Positions 34,958 to 44,689 of a stretch of DNA of 64,000 nucleotides are shown one piece after another; within the stretch, counting starts at the first letter, position 1; each line of letters opens with the position of its first letter. This DNA is from Catalinimonas sp038039535. GTDB lineage: Bacteria; Bacteroidota; Bacteroidia; Cytophagales; Cyclobacteriaceae. The stretch spans positions 1-64,000 of the forward strand of contig NZ_JBBPHP010000020.1 of assembly GCF_038039535.1 (NCBI RefSeq), read 5' to 3'. The notes beneath the pieces are model-generated. The model was not told the origin of the DNA. It worked only from the letters and a program-made list of their open reading frames with translations, and did not search any database. A program made the position numbers and the translations under genes.

Positions 34958-37900
34958 TTAAAAGGTTACTTTAATTCCCAGGGTATAATTTCTCAGAATA
35001 GGATAATAATTCAGAGAAGTGTTGAGCTCAGGGTCCCACCCATCCCGGTAATTGTGAAAAGCCAGCAAGTTTTCACCACTAAGTCGGAATTGCAATGCCT
35101 GTAGTTTGAGATTTTCCAGCAATGAAGCAGGTAAACTGTAAGTTAACTGAACATTTCTCACCTTCAGATAAGAAGCGTCCAGTACCCAATAGGAAGAAAG
35201 TAAAGAATTTGCAGTTCCTCCATTTGGGATGGTCTCCAAACGCGGATACTCAGCATTACGGCTGGGGTTATCAGGTCTCCATCGTTCCTCAGCCTGCCAG
35301 CGCTGTATGCTACCCTGGTTAAAAAATGCGTAGCCAGCGGCATTATCCAAGCGACCATTTACTTCAGCTACTCCCTGCAAAAGTATACTCAGGTTAAAGC
35401 CTTTATACCCACCTGCCAGATTAATTCCATAGTTATATTTAGGAATACGGCTTCCCAGTACAGCACGGTCGTAAGTAGCATCTACCTGGCCATCCGGTAC
35501 ACCATCGGGTCCGTTGATATCTTTGTAGCGAATATCACCTGGATTTGGTGTGGTATTGACTGCGCTTTGATCGGGATATTCGTTAATATCCTGCTGGTCA
35601 ATAAAAAGACCATCGGCTACCAAGCCATAGTAAAGCTCTAGTGGCTCTCCTACAAAAAGATCACTTCCATTACCGATCAGTCCGTTGGGCTGTACTATAT
35701 TACCTACACCCAAATCCAGCATCTGGTTATTCAGGATCGTAAAGTTGGATGAGATATTATAGGTAAATTCTCCAGAACTACCCCGGTGCCCCAGCGTAAA
35801 TTCAAATCCTTTATTTTCTAAGCGGCCTGAGTTCTGAACACCTACTCCAAAACCAAGCGTATTAGATACACTACTTCCCGGGGAAAGCAGAATGTCAAAA
35901 GTTTCCCGGTCAAAGTAGGTGACGCTAAAGTTTAGCGAATTTTTGAGAAAGCTACTTTCTAATCCTATATCAATAGACTCTGTCGTTTCCCAGGTTAAAT
36001 TACTATCTGTGATGTTTACCCGAGCCACTCCTGTATTGATAGAATTTCCAAAAGGGTAATTGTAACCAGTCTGTAATATGTTTTGGTACGGATATACTCC
36101 TCCGCTATTACTGTTAACAGTCTGGTTTCCTAGTCTTCCCCACGAGGCTTTCAATTTAAGTTCATCTAACCAGTTAGAAGCACTTTCCATAAAACTTTCT
36201 TCAGATATTCTCCATCCCACGGCTACGGAAGGGAATGTAGCGTATTTCTTGGAAGGCGGAAAGCGGGAAGAGCCGTCATGCCTTACTACCCCTTCTACCA
36301 AATATTTGTTCTGATAGCTGTAGCGCAAGCGAGCGAGGTAAGAATCCAAGGCCCATTCTTCGGCGCGTCCGCTGTTTTGCATGCCTTCAGCCGAACCTAC
36401 GTCCAGTACTGTAATTTCATTGTTAGGAAAGCCCTGACGAAAGGCAGTACTTTCTTCAAAAAGTTCAGTTTCGTAGGTATGCCCTACTAGTAAGGTAACC
36501 TCATGATCACCCAGAATCTTATTATAGGACAGAAGCTGCTGCAGCGTACGGTAATATCGTCCTGCTGAATTTGTATTGAGGGTAGCAGGTTCTAATATAT
36601 TAGTTGGGGATATTTGTTGTGAAGCAGAGAAGCGTTCCCATTGATTATTAAAGTAAGTATATCCCCCAATGAGTGAAAACTTTAAGTCAGGGAGGATATC
36701 CCAGTCCAGCTGCATATTGAGAAAGAGGTCAGTGCTTTTCTGTTCATAATAGCTATCGCTGGCCAGAAATGAAGCGGGGGTACCGCTCTGTTCAAAACCT
36801 CCACCCCAATCTCCGTTGGATAAACGAATAGGATAGATCGCCGGATAACGCACCGCTTGTCCGATGATGCCCAGCATACTGGCAGCGTTTCCTAAAGTAG
36901 CAGGGCCTGAAGGCTGCTCGTCGTAAACCTGTACACCAGCCAAGCGTGAAGTAAGCTTGATTTTATCGGTTATGGACGAAACTACATTAAGACGCACATT
37001 ATAACGATTGTAGTTGTTATCATCTATAATTCCGTTTTGGTACAGGTAGCCCAAAGAAAGCAGATAATTTGACGAACCCATACCATTGGAAATGGTAATA
37101 TTATGACCTGTCTGGGCTGCCTGTTTCTTTAGTACCCGATTGATAAAGTCACTGTTGGGATAATTATCGGGATCGGTCCCATTTCGGAAAAGCTCTATTT
37201 CATCGCTAGAATAGGCCGGAGGAAGATCATCATTGGCATTTGATTCATTAAGCAACTCAGCGTACTCCCAAGAGTTAACGTATTCGGGATATTCGGTAGG
37301 TACCTGTATACCGGCATAACCATTGTAGGTGACCCTCAACTGATCAGACTTCGCCGTTTTTGTAGTCACCAGTATCACTCCGTTGGCAGCTCTTGCCCCA
37401 TATATAGCTGCCGAAGAAGCATCCTTAAGTACTGAAATATTCTCTACAACATTGGGGTCAATATCATTGAAAGAAGAAGTCGGAATCCCATCCACCAGAA
37501 TCAGTGGTGCATTTGATGAATTTACTGAGCTAACTCCGCGGATCTGAATATTACCCCCCTGGTTTCCTGGTTGTCCTGAGGTTTGGGTAATAGTAACGCC
37601 AGGCATTTGTCCGGTAAGCGCCTGTCTTAATTGAGGCACGGGCCGGTCGTTTATTGCCTGACTGCTGACCTGTGAAACAGAGCCTACCAATTTTGATTTT
37701 TCCTGCGTACCATAACCTACGACTACAACTTCTGATAGCGCTTTGATATCCGGCATGAGTTCCAGATCAATACTTGTCCGACCATTGATCTCAACTTCTT
37801 CAGCAGTATAGCCGATAGATGAAAATACTAAAATGCTAACGTCATCACTGACGGTAAGCCTATAGTCACCGTTTGCATCACTTACCGTTCCCATATTCGT

Positions 37901-38440
37901 TCCTTTAGCAAGAATATTCACTCCTGGTAATGGCTCACCTGATTCACCGTCTGTCACCCGTCCACTGATTGTTTGTTCAAGGAGTAAAACTTTGGATATT
38001 CTCGGGGTGCCAATGGTATGCTTAGCAATATGATTTTTGGAGTTGTAAGCAAATGCATTATTGATATCTACTTTTTTGAGCTCCTCCTTTTTATATTGAT
38101 TAGCCTGAATCACATATATGCGTTCATCAATCTTTTTAAATTTTAATCCCAATGGCTCTAATATTTCTTTGAGTGTTGACTCAAGATTTTCTTGCTGCCG
38201 GTCTGGTAATATTACTTTCTGATCACCTATTTCTCTGCTGTTGAAGACAATACTTACCTCATACTCCTGTTCATAGGTCAATAACAAAGATTTAAGCGTG
38301 GTACTTTTATTATCCTGAGATAAAAAGTTGATTGCTCCAACGTTTTGGTTGTTTGCAAAATGTTGGCTATATGCACTGAAGCTGATAAAGCACATCAAAA
38401 CCAGTAGTATTTTGCTTGCAATGAATAAAAATTTCCTCAT
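34958..38440 (-). CDS. susC: SusC/RagA-family TonB-dependent transporter with STN domain
   Basis: This 1160-residue outer-membrane importer has a signal peptide and an STN domain (about 40-115, TLKEILEPLGLKFK), which receives and relays signals to an anti-sigma factor. A carboxypeptidase-regulatory-like domain follows (ISGRVTDGESGEPLPGVNI), then the plug with VVVGYGTQ and PGVTITQTSGQPG, then the barrel ending YTLGIKVTF. The STN domain agrees with the FecR and ECF sigma genes upstream: substrate binding should induce the operon. Downstream gene 11 bp away is susD. Confidence 0.95.
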   Translation of the reverse strand: MRKFLFIASKILLVLMCFISFSAYSQHFANNQNVGAINFLSQDNKSTTLKSLLLTYEQEYEVSIVFNSREIGDQKVILPDRQQENLESTLKEILEPLGLKFKKIDERIYVIQANQYKKEELKKVDINNAFAYNSKNHIAKHTIGTPRISKVLLLEQTISGRVTDGESGEPLPGVNILAKGTNMGTVSDANGDYRLTVSDDVSILVFSSIGYTAEEVEINGRTSIDLELMPDIKALSEVVVVGYGTQEKSKLVGSVSQVSSQAINDRPVPQLRQALTGQMPGVTITQTSGQPGNQGGNIQIRGVSSVNSSNAPLILVDGIPTSSFNDIDPNVVENISVLKDASSAAIYGARAANGVILVTTKTAKSDQLRVTYNGYAGIQVPTEYPEYVNSWEYAELLNESNANDDLPPAYSSDEIELFRNGTDPDNYPNSDFINRVLKKQAAQTGHNITISNGMGSSNYLLSLGYLYQNGIIDDNNYNRYNVRLNVVSSITDKIKLTSRLAGVQVYDEQPSGPATLGNAASMLGIIGQAVRYPAIYPIRLSNGDWGGGFEQSGTPASFLASDSYYEQKSTDLFLNMQLDWDILPDLKFSLIGGYTYFNNQWERFSASQQISPTNILEPATLNTNSAGRYYRTLQQLLSYNKILGDHEVTLLVGHTYETELFEESTAFRQGFPNNEITVLDVGSAEGMQNSGRAEEWALDSYLARLRYSYQNKYLVEGVVRHDGSSRFPPSKKYATFPSVAVGWRISEESFMESASNWLDELKLKASWGRLGNQTVNSNSGGVYPYQNILQTGYNYPFGNSINTGVARVNITDSNLTWETTESIDIGLESSFLKNSLNFSVTYFDRETFDILLSPGSSVSNTLGFGVGVQNSGRLENKGFEFTLGHRGSSGEFTYNISSNFTILNNQMLDLGVGNIVQPNGLIGNGSDLFVGEPLELYYGLVADGLFIDQQDINEYPDQSAVNTTPNPGDIRYKDINGPDGVPDGQVDATYDRAVLGSRIPKYNYGINLAGGYKGFNLSILLQGVAEVNGRLDNAAGYAFFNQGSIQRWQAEERWRPDNPSRNAEYPRLETIPNGGTANSLLSSYWVLDASYLKVRNVQLTYSLPASLLENLKLQALQFRLSGENLLAFHNYRDGWDPELNTSLNYYPILRNYTLGIKVTF

Positions 38441-38523
38441 AATGATTAGTTTTAGGTTAGGGTTTGAAACTCTACCTGCTCATTACCTAGTTTAGCCGCA
38501 GGGTCATTGGGCAGGTCATTTTT

Positions 38524-39492
38524 CTACTTACTTATGATTAGCGTGTCATCATTTGCCTGTATTTTAATGGATAAAGATTCTTGAAGTACTTCAGAAAGCA
38601 GAGATAAATTGTGCAATGGTAGCGTTCCGCTGACTTCTAATGACTGTAGCGTACTATCCTTAAAAACTACTTTTTTACCAAACCTCCTTTCAATGGCTTT
38701 AGCTAAATCGTTGAAAGGAGTATCATTACAAAGCAGTTGATTATCTGTCCAGGATGAATAAACCTCGGGGTTGACAATTTTTTTCTGAATAGATGAGTCA
38801 TCTGCTAAGACCTCTGCCAGGTCACCGGGCTCCATAGTCAATACTTCATTTTCACCTGACTTGAGCTGTACCTTTCCGCTTTTGAGTACTACCTGGGTTT
38901 TTTCTTTCCAGTTCTGCACATTAAATGAAGTTCCGATGACTTCAACCTCAAGTCTGTCAGTATGCACTATGAACTTTACATATTCATTATCAGATTGATT
39001 TTTGGTTTTCTCCACTTCAAAAAAAGCCTCACCATCCAACCACACTTCTCTTTGTTTAGAGAAGTTATTTTTTACCAATAGGCTTGAATTCGCATTCAAT
39101 GTGACTGAGGAGCCATCAGGAAGGTTAATTGATTTTGTCTCCCCATAAGCAGTCTGATAAACGGTGTCATTCTGATTCAGAAAGAGTAAACCGATAGCTG
39201 CCAAGAGTAAAATTCCGGAAATAGAAGCAGCTATTCTGTACCATTTTTTATGAAGTGAAACCGTACCGGAACTGGTTTGAGGGACATCCTGCTTAATATG
39301 ATTACTAATTCGCTCAAAAACTTTTTCATAGTCAGCATCTTTCTCTTCACTTATACTATTGACATTGATTTCCTGATCCATCAGATCTGCCAAATGCCGT
39401 TGTCCATGCTCAGTTTGTAGGTAGTTCAACACCTGATTTAGCTCATGAGCGGCACATTTGTTTTCCAGATATTTGATCAGCAGTTGTTGCAT
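38524..39492 (-). CDS. FecR-family anti-sigma factor
   Basis: This 322-residue protein has a cytoplasmic N-terminal region that should hold the ECF sigma factor, one transmembrane helix (about 90-106, ISGILLLAAIGLLFL), a periplasmic FecR domain (LPDGSSVTLNANSSL, VWLDGEAFFEVEK, VIGTSFNVQNW) and the C-terminal STN-contacting domain (FNDLAKAIERRFGKKVVF). It sits between the sigma factor gene (79 bp upstream) and susC (83 bp downstream), the standard trans-envelope order. Confidence 0.95.
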   Translation of the reverse strand: MQQLLIKYLENKCAAHELNQVLNYLQTEHGQRHLADLMDQEINVNSISEEKDADYEKVFERISNHIKQDVPQTSSGTVSLHKKWYRIAASISGILLLAAIGLLFLNQNDTVYQTAYGETKSINLPDGSSVTLNANSSLLVKNNFSKQREVWLDGEAFFEVEKTKNQSDNEYVKFIVHTDRLEVEVIGTSFNVQNWKEKTQVVLKSGKVQLKSGENEVLTMEPGDLAEVLADDSSIQKKIVNPEVYSSWTDNQLLCNDTPFNDLAKAIERRFGKKVVFKDSTLQSLEVSGTLPLHNLSLLSEVLQESLSIKIQANDDTLIISK

Positions 39493-39571
39493 ACTTTACT
39501 ATGTTATTTTTAGTAAGTACACCGCTGCCTGGCGATTCGATTATAGTGATGGGAAAATAATTGAAACTAAA

Positions 39572-40156
39572 TCAAAAGAAGAAGTTTAGAGAGACAAGTA
39601 TTGTGATGGCTTTGTTAAGAAATTCACGCATGTATTTACTGGACTTAGACACCTGAGAACGTACCGTATGCTCTGAAATCCCCAGACTATCGGCGATTTC
39701 CTGGTTGGAGTAGCCTTCTATGATTTTAAGCCGGAAGATTTTTTTCTTTTGGTCAGAAAGACTATTAATGCCCTTTTCTACTATTGCTATACTATCATGA
39801 TAAGATACTTCTTCTTCCGTATGATTATTTATTACAGATTTCTCACTTGAGGCTAAAGCAGCGTATTTGATACGTTTTTGCTCACTTCTGATTACATTTA
39901 AAAGATGGTTTTTTAAGCAGGTAAACAGAAATGCTTTAACGGACAACTTTTCATCTAGATTTTCTTTGTTGTTCCATAGTTTGATGAAAATTTCCTGTAA
40001 GGCATCTTCAGCCAGTGCTTGATCCTTAATGTAACGAAGTGCAAAATTAAAGAGAGGACGTTTGTAGAGATGATAGATTTGTTCAAAAGCGGACTCATTC
40101 CCTAGCTTCAGTTGATGGAATAATATCTTTTCGCTAATTGCTATCATTAGAAGCAA
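39572..40156 (-). CDS. ECF RNA polymerase sigma factor
   Basis: This 194-residue sigma-70 family ECF factor has region 2 (ALRYIKDQALAEDALQEIF, IKLWNN) and region 4 (LSDQKKKIFRLKIIEGYSNQEIADSLGISEHTVRSQ). The start may be the second Met at 40147 (MIAISEKILF). As first gene of the sigma/FecR/SusCD set it should direct transcription of susC when the transporter senses its glycan. The short hydrophobic C-terminus (AITILVSLNFFF) is a usual feature of the Bacteroidota branch. Confidence 0.94.
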   Translation of the reverse strand: MLLMIAISEKILFHQLKLGNESAFEQIYHLYKRPLFNFALRYIKDQALAEDALQEIFIKLWNNKENLDEKLSVKAFLFTCLKNHLLNVIRSEQKRIKYAALASSEKSVINNHTEEEVSYHDSIAIVEKGINSLSDQKKKIFRLKIIEGYSNQEIADSLGISEHTVRSQVSKSSKYMREFLNKAITILVSLNFFF

Positions 40157-40334
40157 GTTAATATACTTTGTTATTAAATTAAAAATACAAAGCTGATTTT
40201 CAAGCTATATTTTCTAACTCTTTAAAATTTATGGCTTATTTTAAATTTATTAGTGTTTAAATTTAAGTTAAAGTGATACAAAGGCGGATGAATTTTGAAT
40301 CTGTAAACAAGGTACAAGCATAATAGTAATCAAG

Positions 40335-40404
40335 AAAAAAAGGCTTTTCGGCGATGCCCAATCCGCTAAATATTTGAGGTTTATCTTCACCACATAGCCT
40401 TTTT
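40335..40404. terminator. Candidate bidirectional terminator or structured element
   Basis: AAAAAGGCT (40337-40345) and AGCCTTTTT (40396-40404) form a 9-bp stem closing a 50-base loop, with T7 on the - strand side (40341-40335). It lies 120-190 bp past the stop of the molybdenum hydroxylase gene and upstream of the sigma factor gene, so it can separate the two - strand operons. The large loop has no dominant internal helix. The rest of 40157-40523 shows no gene. Confidence 0.45.
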
Positions 40405-40523
40405 ACAAAGGCAATAATGAATTGCCCTTTTCCGCTTAGTAAGTCCGGGCCCCTTACTTCAAAAATGAAGGGCCACCGTTTGGCAGGTTAGTTTGTAAGC
40501 TTCAAAGTAACCTAGTTCTACGA

Positions 40524-42710
40524 TCAGGCATTCAAAGCTTCTTTCACCCTTTCAGGAGTAAAAGGCAGATGGCGCAGCCGCTTTCCGGTAAGGGATGCAA
40601 AAGCGTTGGCGATAGCTCCGGCAACTACCGGAAGGCTCGCCTCCCCTATTCCCTGCGGAGGCTCTTCGGAAGGAATAATCGCAATCTCAATGCTTTCCGG
40701 AATATCGGTAATTCGTAACAAAGGATAGTCATTGAAGTTGGACTGTCGTACCTCACCATTTTTAATGCTGATGCTTTCTTCCAACACACTACTCATTCCC
40801 ATGATGATCCCACCTTCCATCTGGGCGACCGCATTATCCGGTTGTACTACTATACCAGCATCTACTGCTGACCAGAAATGATGGACTTTGATTTTTCCTT
40901 TTTCTCTATCCAGTGAGATTTCACAAATGCCTGTACATAAGGACCCGCTTCTCTCACCGAAAGCGATGCCTCTGGCACGGCCTTCCTGAGGTGGCGTATT
41001 CCATTGGGCCATTGCTGCTGCTTTTTCCAGTGTTTGCAGTGCTCTGGGAGAGTCTTTCATAAGTTGCTTACGAAACGTATAGGGATCAATGCTCTGGCCA
41101 GTGGCGATCTCATCAATGAAAGACTCAATAGCAAATTTATTAGGTCCATGCCCTACAGAACGCCAGTGCTTTAGCCGGACTCCATTGTCTACTGCCCGTA
41201 GCTCCAGTCGCTGATTGGGAATGGCGTAAAACTCATTCTTAGCTCCACTGGTTAGCAATCCGCCGCCATCTCCCACTACACAATGCGACAAACCACTTAA
41301 ATTTCCGGAAGCATCTATGCTGGCTTGCAGACGCTGGAATGACATCGGCCGATACATACCGTAGCGCAAATCATCTTCACGGGTCCAGATAAGCTTTACT
41401 GGTTTGGTGACTGCTTTGGATAAATGCACCGCTTCCAGGATATAATCGTGATTGGAGCGCCGCCCTAAGCCCCCACCCAAATAGTGCTGATGAAAAGTGA
41501 CCTGAGAAGTATCAATTTGTAATGCTCCGGCAACAGCTTCTGCCACTGAACCTGCCCCCTGGGTGCCTGCCCAGACTTCAGCACTACTTCCATCGGAAGA
41601 TACTGAGGCAATAGCGTTCAACGGTTCCATCTGTGCATGGTACACATAATCATTCTTGTAATCGGCAGCATAGGTTTTGGCTGCGGAAGAAAATGCCTGC
41701 TGGAAATCACCCTCTTCCCCCAACACCTCACCTGTCTGACCCTCAGTAGCCGTTTTTTCATATTTTTCAAAATCTTCCTCACTGCTATGCCCGCGGGCTT
41801 TGGTATCTTCACTCCACTCTACTCTCAGTCTTTTCTTGGCATTGAGCGCCTGTTCAATTGATTTTGCTACGATTCCTACTCCATAATCCAGCATAACCAC
41901 ATCTACTACTCCATCCATAGAGCGGATTTTATCTTCATATTGCAGACTGGGCTTGGCACCATGAATATTTCCTCGCTCAATCACGCCATACAACATATCA
42001 GGTAGTTGCACATCCATAGCAAATACTGCCGAGCCATTCACTTTGGCAGGAATATCATAACGAGGCATCACTGTACCGATCAAGCGAAACTGATCAGGAC
42101 GTTTGAGCTGTTCAGCAGGAATCTCAGGAATAGTTTCCGGGGCCTTCAGAAAAGAAGTGATCTCGCCATAGTTAGCTTTGCGATTACTCTTTTTATGCAC
42201 TACCCAACCTGGCTCAGTGCTTAATTCAGATACCGGCACCTTCCAGTGATCTGCTACACTATTTAGCAGTATATAGCGAGCCTGTGCGCCAGCCTGTCGT
42301 AAGCTGTCAAAATAACCCATCACTGACCAGCTTCCTACGGTCAGCATAATCTTATTACCGCCCCAGCGCTCTAAGCCATAGATATCAGGTTCAATAGGCG
42401 CATTCTCTATTCGGACTTTTGACCAGTCAGCATCCATTTCTTCTGCCACAATCACTGGCAATGCTGTCATGGTACCCTGCCCCATCTCAGCAGCAGGATT
42501 ATAGATGGTAATTTGCCCATCGGGTTCTATGCGTACCCAGGCGGTAAGCTCGCTGGTTTCGGTCTTTTTTTCTGAATTGGGGCTAGCGGAAGTAAGTCGG
42601 GAAGTAAAGCTATAGGCAGTAATGCCAATGGTAACGCCTCCGGCTTTGGTCAGAAACTTACGACGAGAGATGCCTGAAGATTTAGTATTTGTAGGAGTTG
42701 GCGTTTTCAT
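40524..42710 (-). CDS. Molybdopterin-binding subunit of aldehyde/isoquinoline oxidoreductase (IorB-like)
   Basis: This xanthine-dehydrogenase-family catalytic subunit hydroxylates aldehydes or N-heterocycles with molybdenum cytosine dinucleotide. I place the start at 42710 because it gives a Tat signal (SGISRRKFLTKAGG); the frame runs 41 codons further without protein-like sequence. Family blocks are AEMGQGTMTALPVIVAEEMD, LGGGLGRRSNHDY, VVGDGGGLLTSG, and near the end QGIGEASLPVVAGAIANA with the catalytic Glu. Length of about 728 matches single-subunit IorB-type enzymes. The 2Fe-2S subunit gene lies 43 bp upstream. Physiological substrate unknown. Confidence 0.9.
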   Translation of the reverse strand: MKTPTPTNTKSSGISRRKFLTKAGGVTIGITAYSFTSRLTSASPNSEKKTETSELTAWVRIEPDGQITIYNPAAEMGQGTMTALPVIVAEEMDADWSKVRIENAPIEPDIYGLERWGGNKIMLTVGSWSVMGYFDSLRQAGAQARYILLNSVADHWKVPVSELSTEPGWVVHKKSNRKANYGEITSFLKAPETIPEIPAEQLKRPDQFRLIGTVMPRYDIPAKVNGSAVFAMDVQLPDMLYGVIERGNIHGAKPSLQYEDKIRSMDGVVDVVMLDYGVGIVAKSIEQALNAKKRLRVEWSEDTKARGHSSEEDFEKYEKTATEGQTGEVLGEEGDFQQAFSSAAKTYAADYKNDYVYHAQMEPLNAIASVSSDGSSAEVWAGTQGAGSVAEAVAGALQIDTSQVTFHQHYLGGGLGRRSNHDYILEAVHLSKAVTKPVKLIWTREDDLRYGMYRPMSFQRLQASIDASGNLSGLSHCVVGDGGGLLTSGAKNEFYAIPNQRLELRAVDNGVRLKHWRSVGHGPNKFAIESFIDEIATGQSIDPYTFRKQLMKDSPRALQTLEKAAAMAQWNTPPQEGRARGIAFGERSGSLCTGICEISLDREKGKIKVHHFWSAVDAGIVVQPDNAVAQMEGGIIMGMSSVLEESISIKNGEVRQSNFNDYPLLRITDIPESIEIAIIPSEEPPQGIGEASLPVVAGAIANAFASLTGKRLRHLPFTPERVKEALNA

Positions 42711-42753
42711 AGTGCTTGCATAAAAATTGAAAATACTGGACAGTGAACTGCAA

Positions 42754-43239
42754 TTAGTCGTTGACAGAAGTTTGCTCCTGTCCGGATTTAGCTGCCAGTT
42801 GAATGGCTTTGACAATGCGCATGTAGGTGCCACAACGACAAAGGTTACCTCTCATATGAGTAAGAATTTCCTCCCGGCTGGGATTAGGGTTGCTCTTCAG
42901 CAAGGTAGCCGCCTGCATGATCTGACCAGACTGGCAATAGCCACACTGAGGAGCCTGAGCTTCTATCCAGGCTTTTTGCAGGGGATGTGAGCTGTCTTCA
43001 GAAAGTCCTTCTATGGTCGTGATTTCCTGACCATTCGCCATGGCTGAGACTGGTAAGCCGCAGGCTTTCATGGCATGGCCATCCACATGGATAGTGCAAG
43101 CACCACATTGGGATATACCGCAACCATATTTAGTCCCCATCAATCCCAGATGCTCACGGATTACCCACAAGAGAGGGGTTTGGGCATCTGTCTCCACCGT
43201 TTGTGTCAGTCCGTTGATCTTTAGCGAGTAGGTAGGCAT
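42754..43239 (-). CDS. 2Fe-2S subunit of the molybdenum hydroxylase (IorA-like)
   Basis: This 161-residue electron-transfer subunit, counted from ATG 43239 (MPTYSLKING), has a plant-type ferredoxin cluster (CGISQCGACTIHVDG) followed by the helical second cluster domain (CGYCQSGQIM and CRCGTYMRI). A longer frame from 43308 is open but unlike the family. It has no signal of its own and is probably exported with the Tat-tagged large subunit. Electrons would pass to a cytochrome encoded elsewhere. Confidence 0.93.
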   Translation of the reverse strand: MPTYSLKINGLTQTVETDAQTPLLWVIREHLGLMGTKYGCGISQCGACTIHVDGHAMKACGLPVSAMANGQEITTIEGLSEDSSHPLQKAWIEAQAPQCGYCQSGQIMQAATLLKSNPNPSREEILTHMRGNLCRCGTYMRIVKAIQLAAKSGQEQTSVND

Positions 43240-43318
43240 AGCGTGAAAAGTATAGTGTAATGATGCAATTAAGGTAACGAAAAATCTGTTGGGATGAAAA
43301 CTCATCAATGTAGCTATT

Positions 43319-43359
43319 CTCCAGTTTTATTAGAGCAGTTTAGTCTAATAAATCTGGAG
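43319..43359 (-). terminator. 16-bp hairpin downstream of esterase gene
   Basis: CTCCAGTTTTATTAGA (43319-43334) pairs with TCTAATAAATCTGGAG (43344-43359) with one mismatch, around a 9-base loop. It begins 13 nt after the stop of the esterase gene on the - strand. There is no T tract after it, so termination strength is uncertain. Confidence 0.5.
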
Positions 43360-43372
43360 CAAAGGGCCTCTG

Positions 43373-44689
43373 CTATTTACTTTGAGCGGCCAGCCATTCC
43401 ATAATAGTAGTGGGTTTGCCATTCAGTTTTACCAGCGAACCGTCCCTGTCTCGTCTGCATTCGTTAGCATGAGAATAGATCCATGACCAGTGCCCGGGAT
43501 AATGATAGTCATCACCACCAAAAAAGCCGGTAATATCTACTACATGATCATACAAAGAAAGATGCACATTTTCTGCATTGGCCGCCTGCAAACGTTCGTA
43601 AACCGGGATTACCGTGTTTTTGGCAACTGTGGTAGAATCGTCTTTGGAATGGACAAACCAGATAGGAATATCCTTGATGCTTTCAATCTGCTCGTCAGAA
43701 ATATACTGCGACCGATAGGCTAAGGCACTGGGAAAAGCCGCCGCAAAATATTCGGGATGAAGCAAAAGAAGCTTCAATGTCATATAACCGCCGTTAGAGC
43801 AGCCTCCCACATAGATCCGGTCCTGGTCAATGTTCGGATTGTCGGATACATAATCCCGGATAAGAGCCATCAGAGCTTCATTGTATTTATCATTAACCTG
43901 ACCACTGGTGGAACCACCCTGACCATCATCCATCCAGCGGGTGGGGGTCTGAGGCACCAGCACATAAGCACCCCCCAGAAGTGCCTGTATCTCATCAGAA
44001 GCATAATTAGCCGCCTTGTTGGCAATCAAGGGGATCGCAGGATCAGTACCGCCTTCTCCTCCTCCATGCAACCAAATGAGCAAAGGTGTTTTTTCACTAC
44101 CAGACTCAGGCATATAGGAAGCGTAAGTCAGGCTGACATCAGCATGCGTAAATTTACCACTTAGATCAAAGCGGTCAATCAGCGGCATGATGCGATTCAC
44201 TTCAGTATTCCAGCTTTGGTTAGAAGAGTTATCCGTGATAGTCATGGAATAATCTACCCAATTATTGCCACTACATTTCTCGTTTCTGGAATACTGAATG
44301 GGAGAAGCCAGGGGATTGTTAGGAGCTACTTCAAATACCAGGGTAACATGCTGACCTTCGGAAGCTACATTTCCCTGAGCATCAGAGACATAAGCATACA
44401 CCACTTTGCGCTCACCTGATGCCTGTTCAGCAGGCAAGTCCACACATTCGGTTTTGCGTTCCACCTTAACTGAATAGTTCTGATGATTGGCAGAGGTAAC
44501 CGTCTCTTCCAAAGAAAGAACGGCCCTGCTAACAGCTCCGCCCCAGTCGTATCCTTCAATAATGACCGTATATTCTCCTTTTGCCAGAGGAGTGTTAATA
44601 TCGTAATGAGTATCCGACCTATCAAATGCGGGAGCGCTGGTATACGCGGCTGAAACAAAAGTCAATAAAATGAGGAGTCTTTTTATCAT
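43373..44689 (-). CDS. Secreted PHB-depolymerase-like esterase/peptidase
   Basis: This 438-residue protein has a signal peptide (about 1-21) and an N-terminal beta-rich domain of about 165 residues, then an alpha/beta hydrolase of the predicted-peptidase or PHB-depolymerase type. Hydrolase landmarks are LIWLHGGGEGG for the oxyanion region, GGCSNGGYMTLKLLL with the nucleophile Ser in a G-x-S-x-G turn, WFVHSKDDSTTV with the Asp, and a C-terminal His (HYPGHWSW). Likely an esterase on polymer or carbohydrate side groups; substrate not predictable. Confidence 0.8.
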   Translation of the reverse strand: MIKRLLILLTFVSAAYTSAPAFDRSDTHYDINTPLAKGEYTVIIEGYDWGGAVSRAVLSLEETVTSANHQNYSVKVERKTECVDLPAEQASGERKVVYAYVSDAQGNVASEGQHVTLVFEVAPNNPLASPIQYSRNEKCSGNNWVDYSMTITDNSSNQSWNTEVNRIMPLIDRFDLSGKFTHADVSLTYASYMPESGSEKTPLLIWLHGGGEGGTDPAIPLIANKAANYASDEIQALLGGAYVLVPQTPTRWMDDGQGGSTSGQVNDKYNEALMALIRDYVSDNPNIDQDRIYVGGCSNGGYMTLKLLLLHPEYFAAAFPSALAYRSQYISDEQIESIKDIPIWFVHSKDDSTTVAKNTVIPVYERLQAANAENVHLSLYDHVVDITGFFGGDDYHYPGHWSWIYSHANECRRDRDGSLVKLNGKPTTIMEWLAAQSK

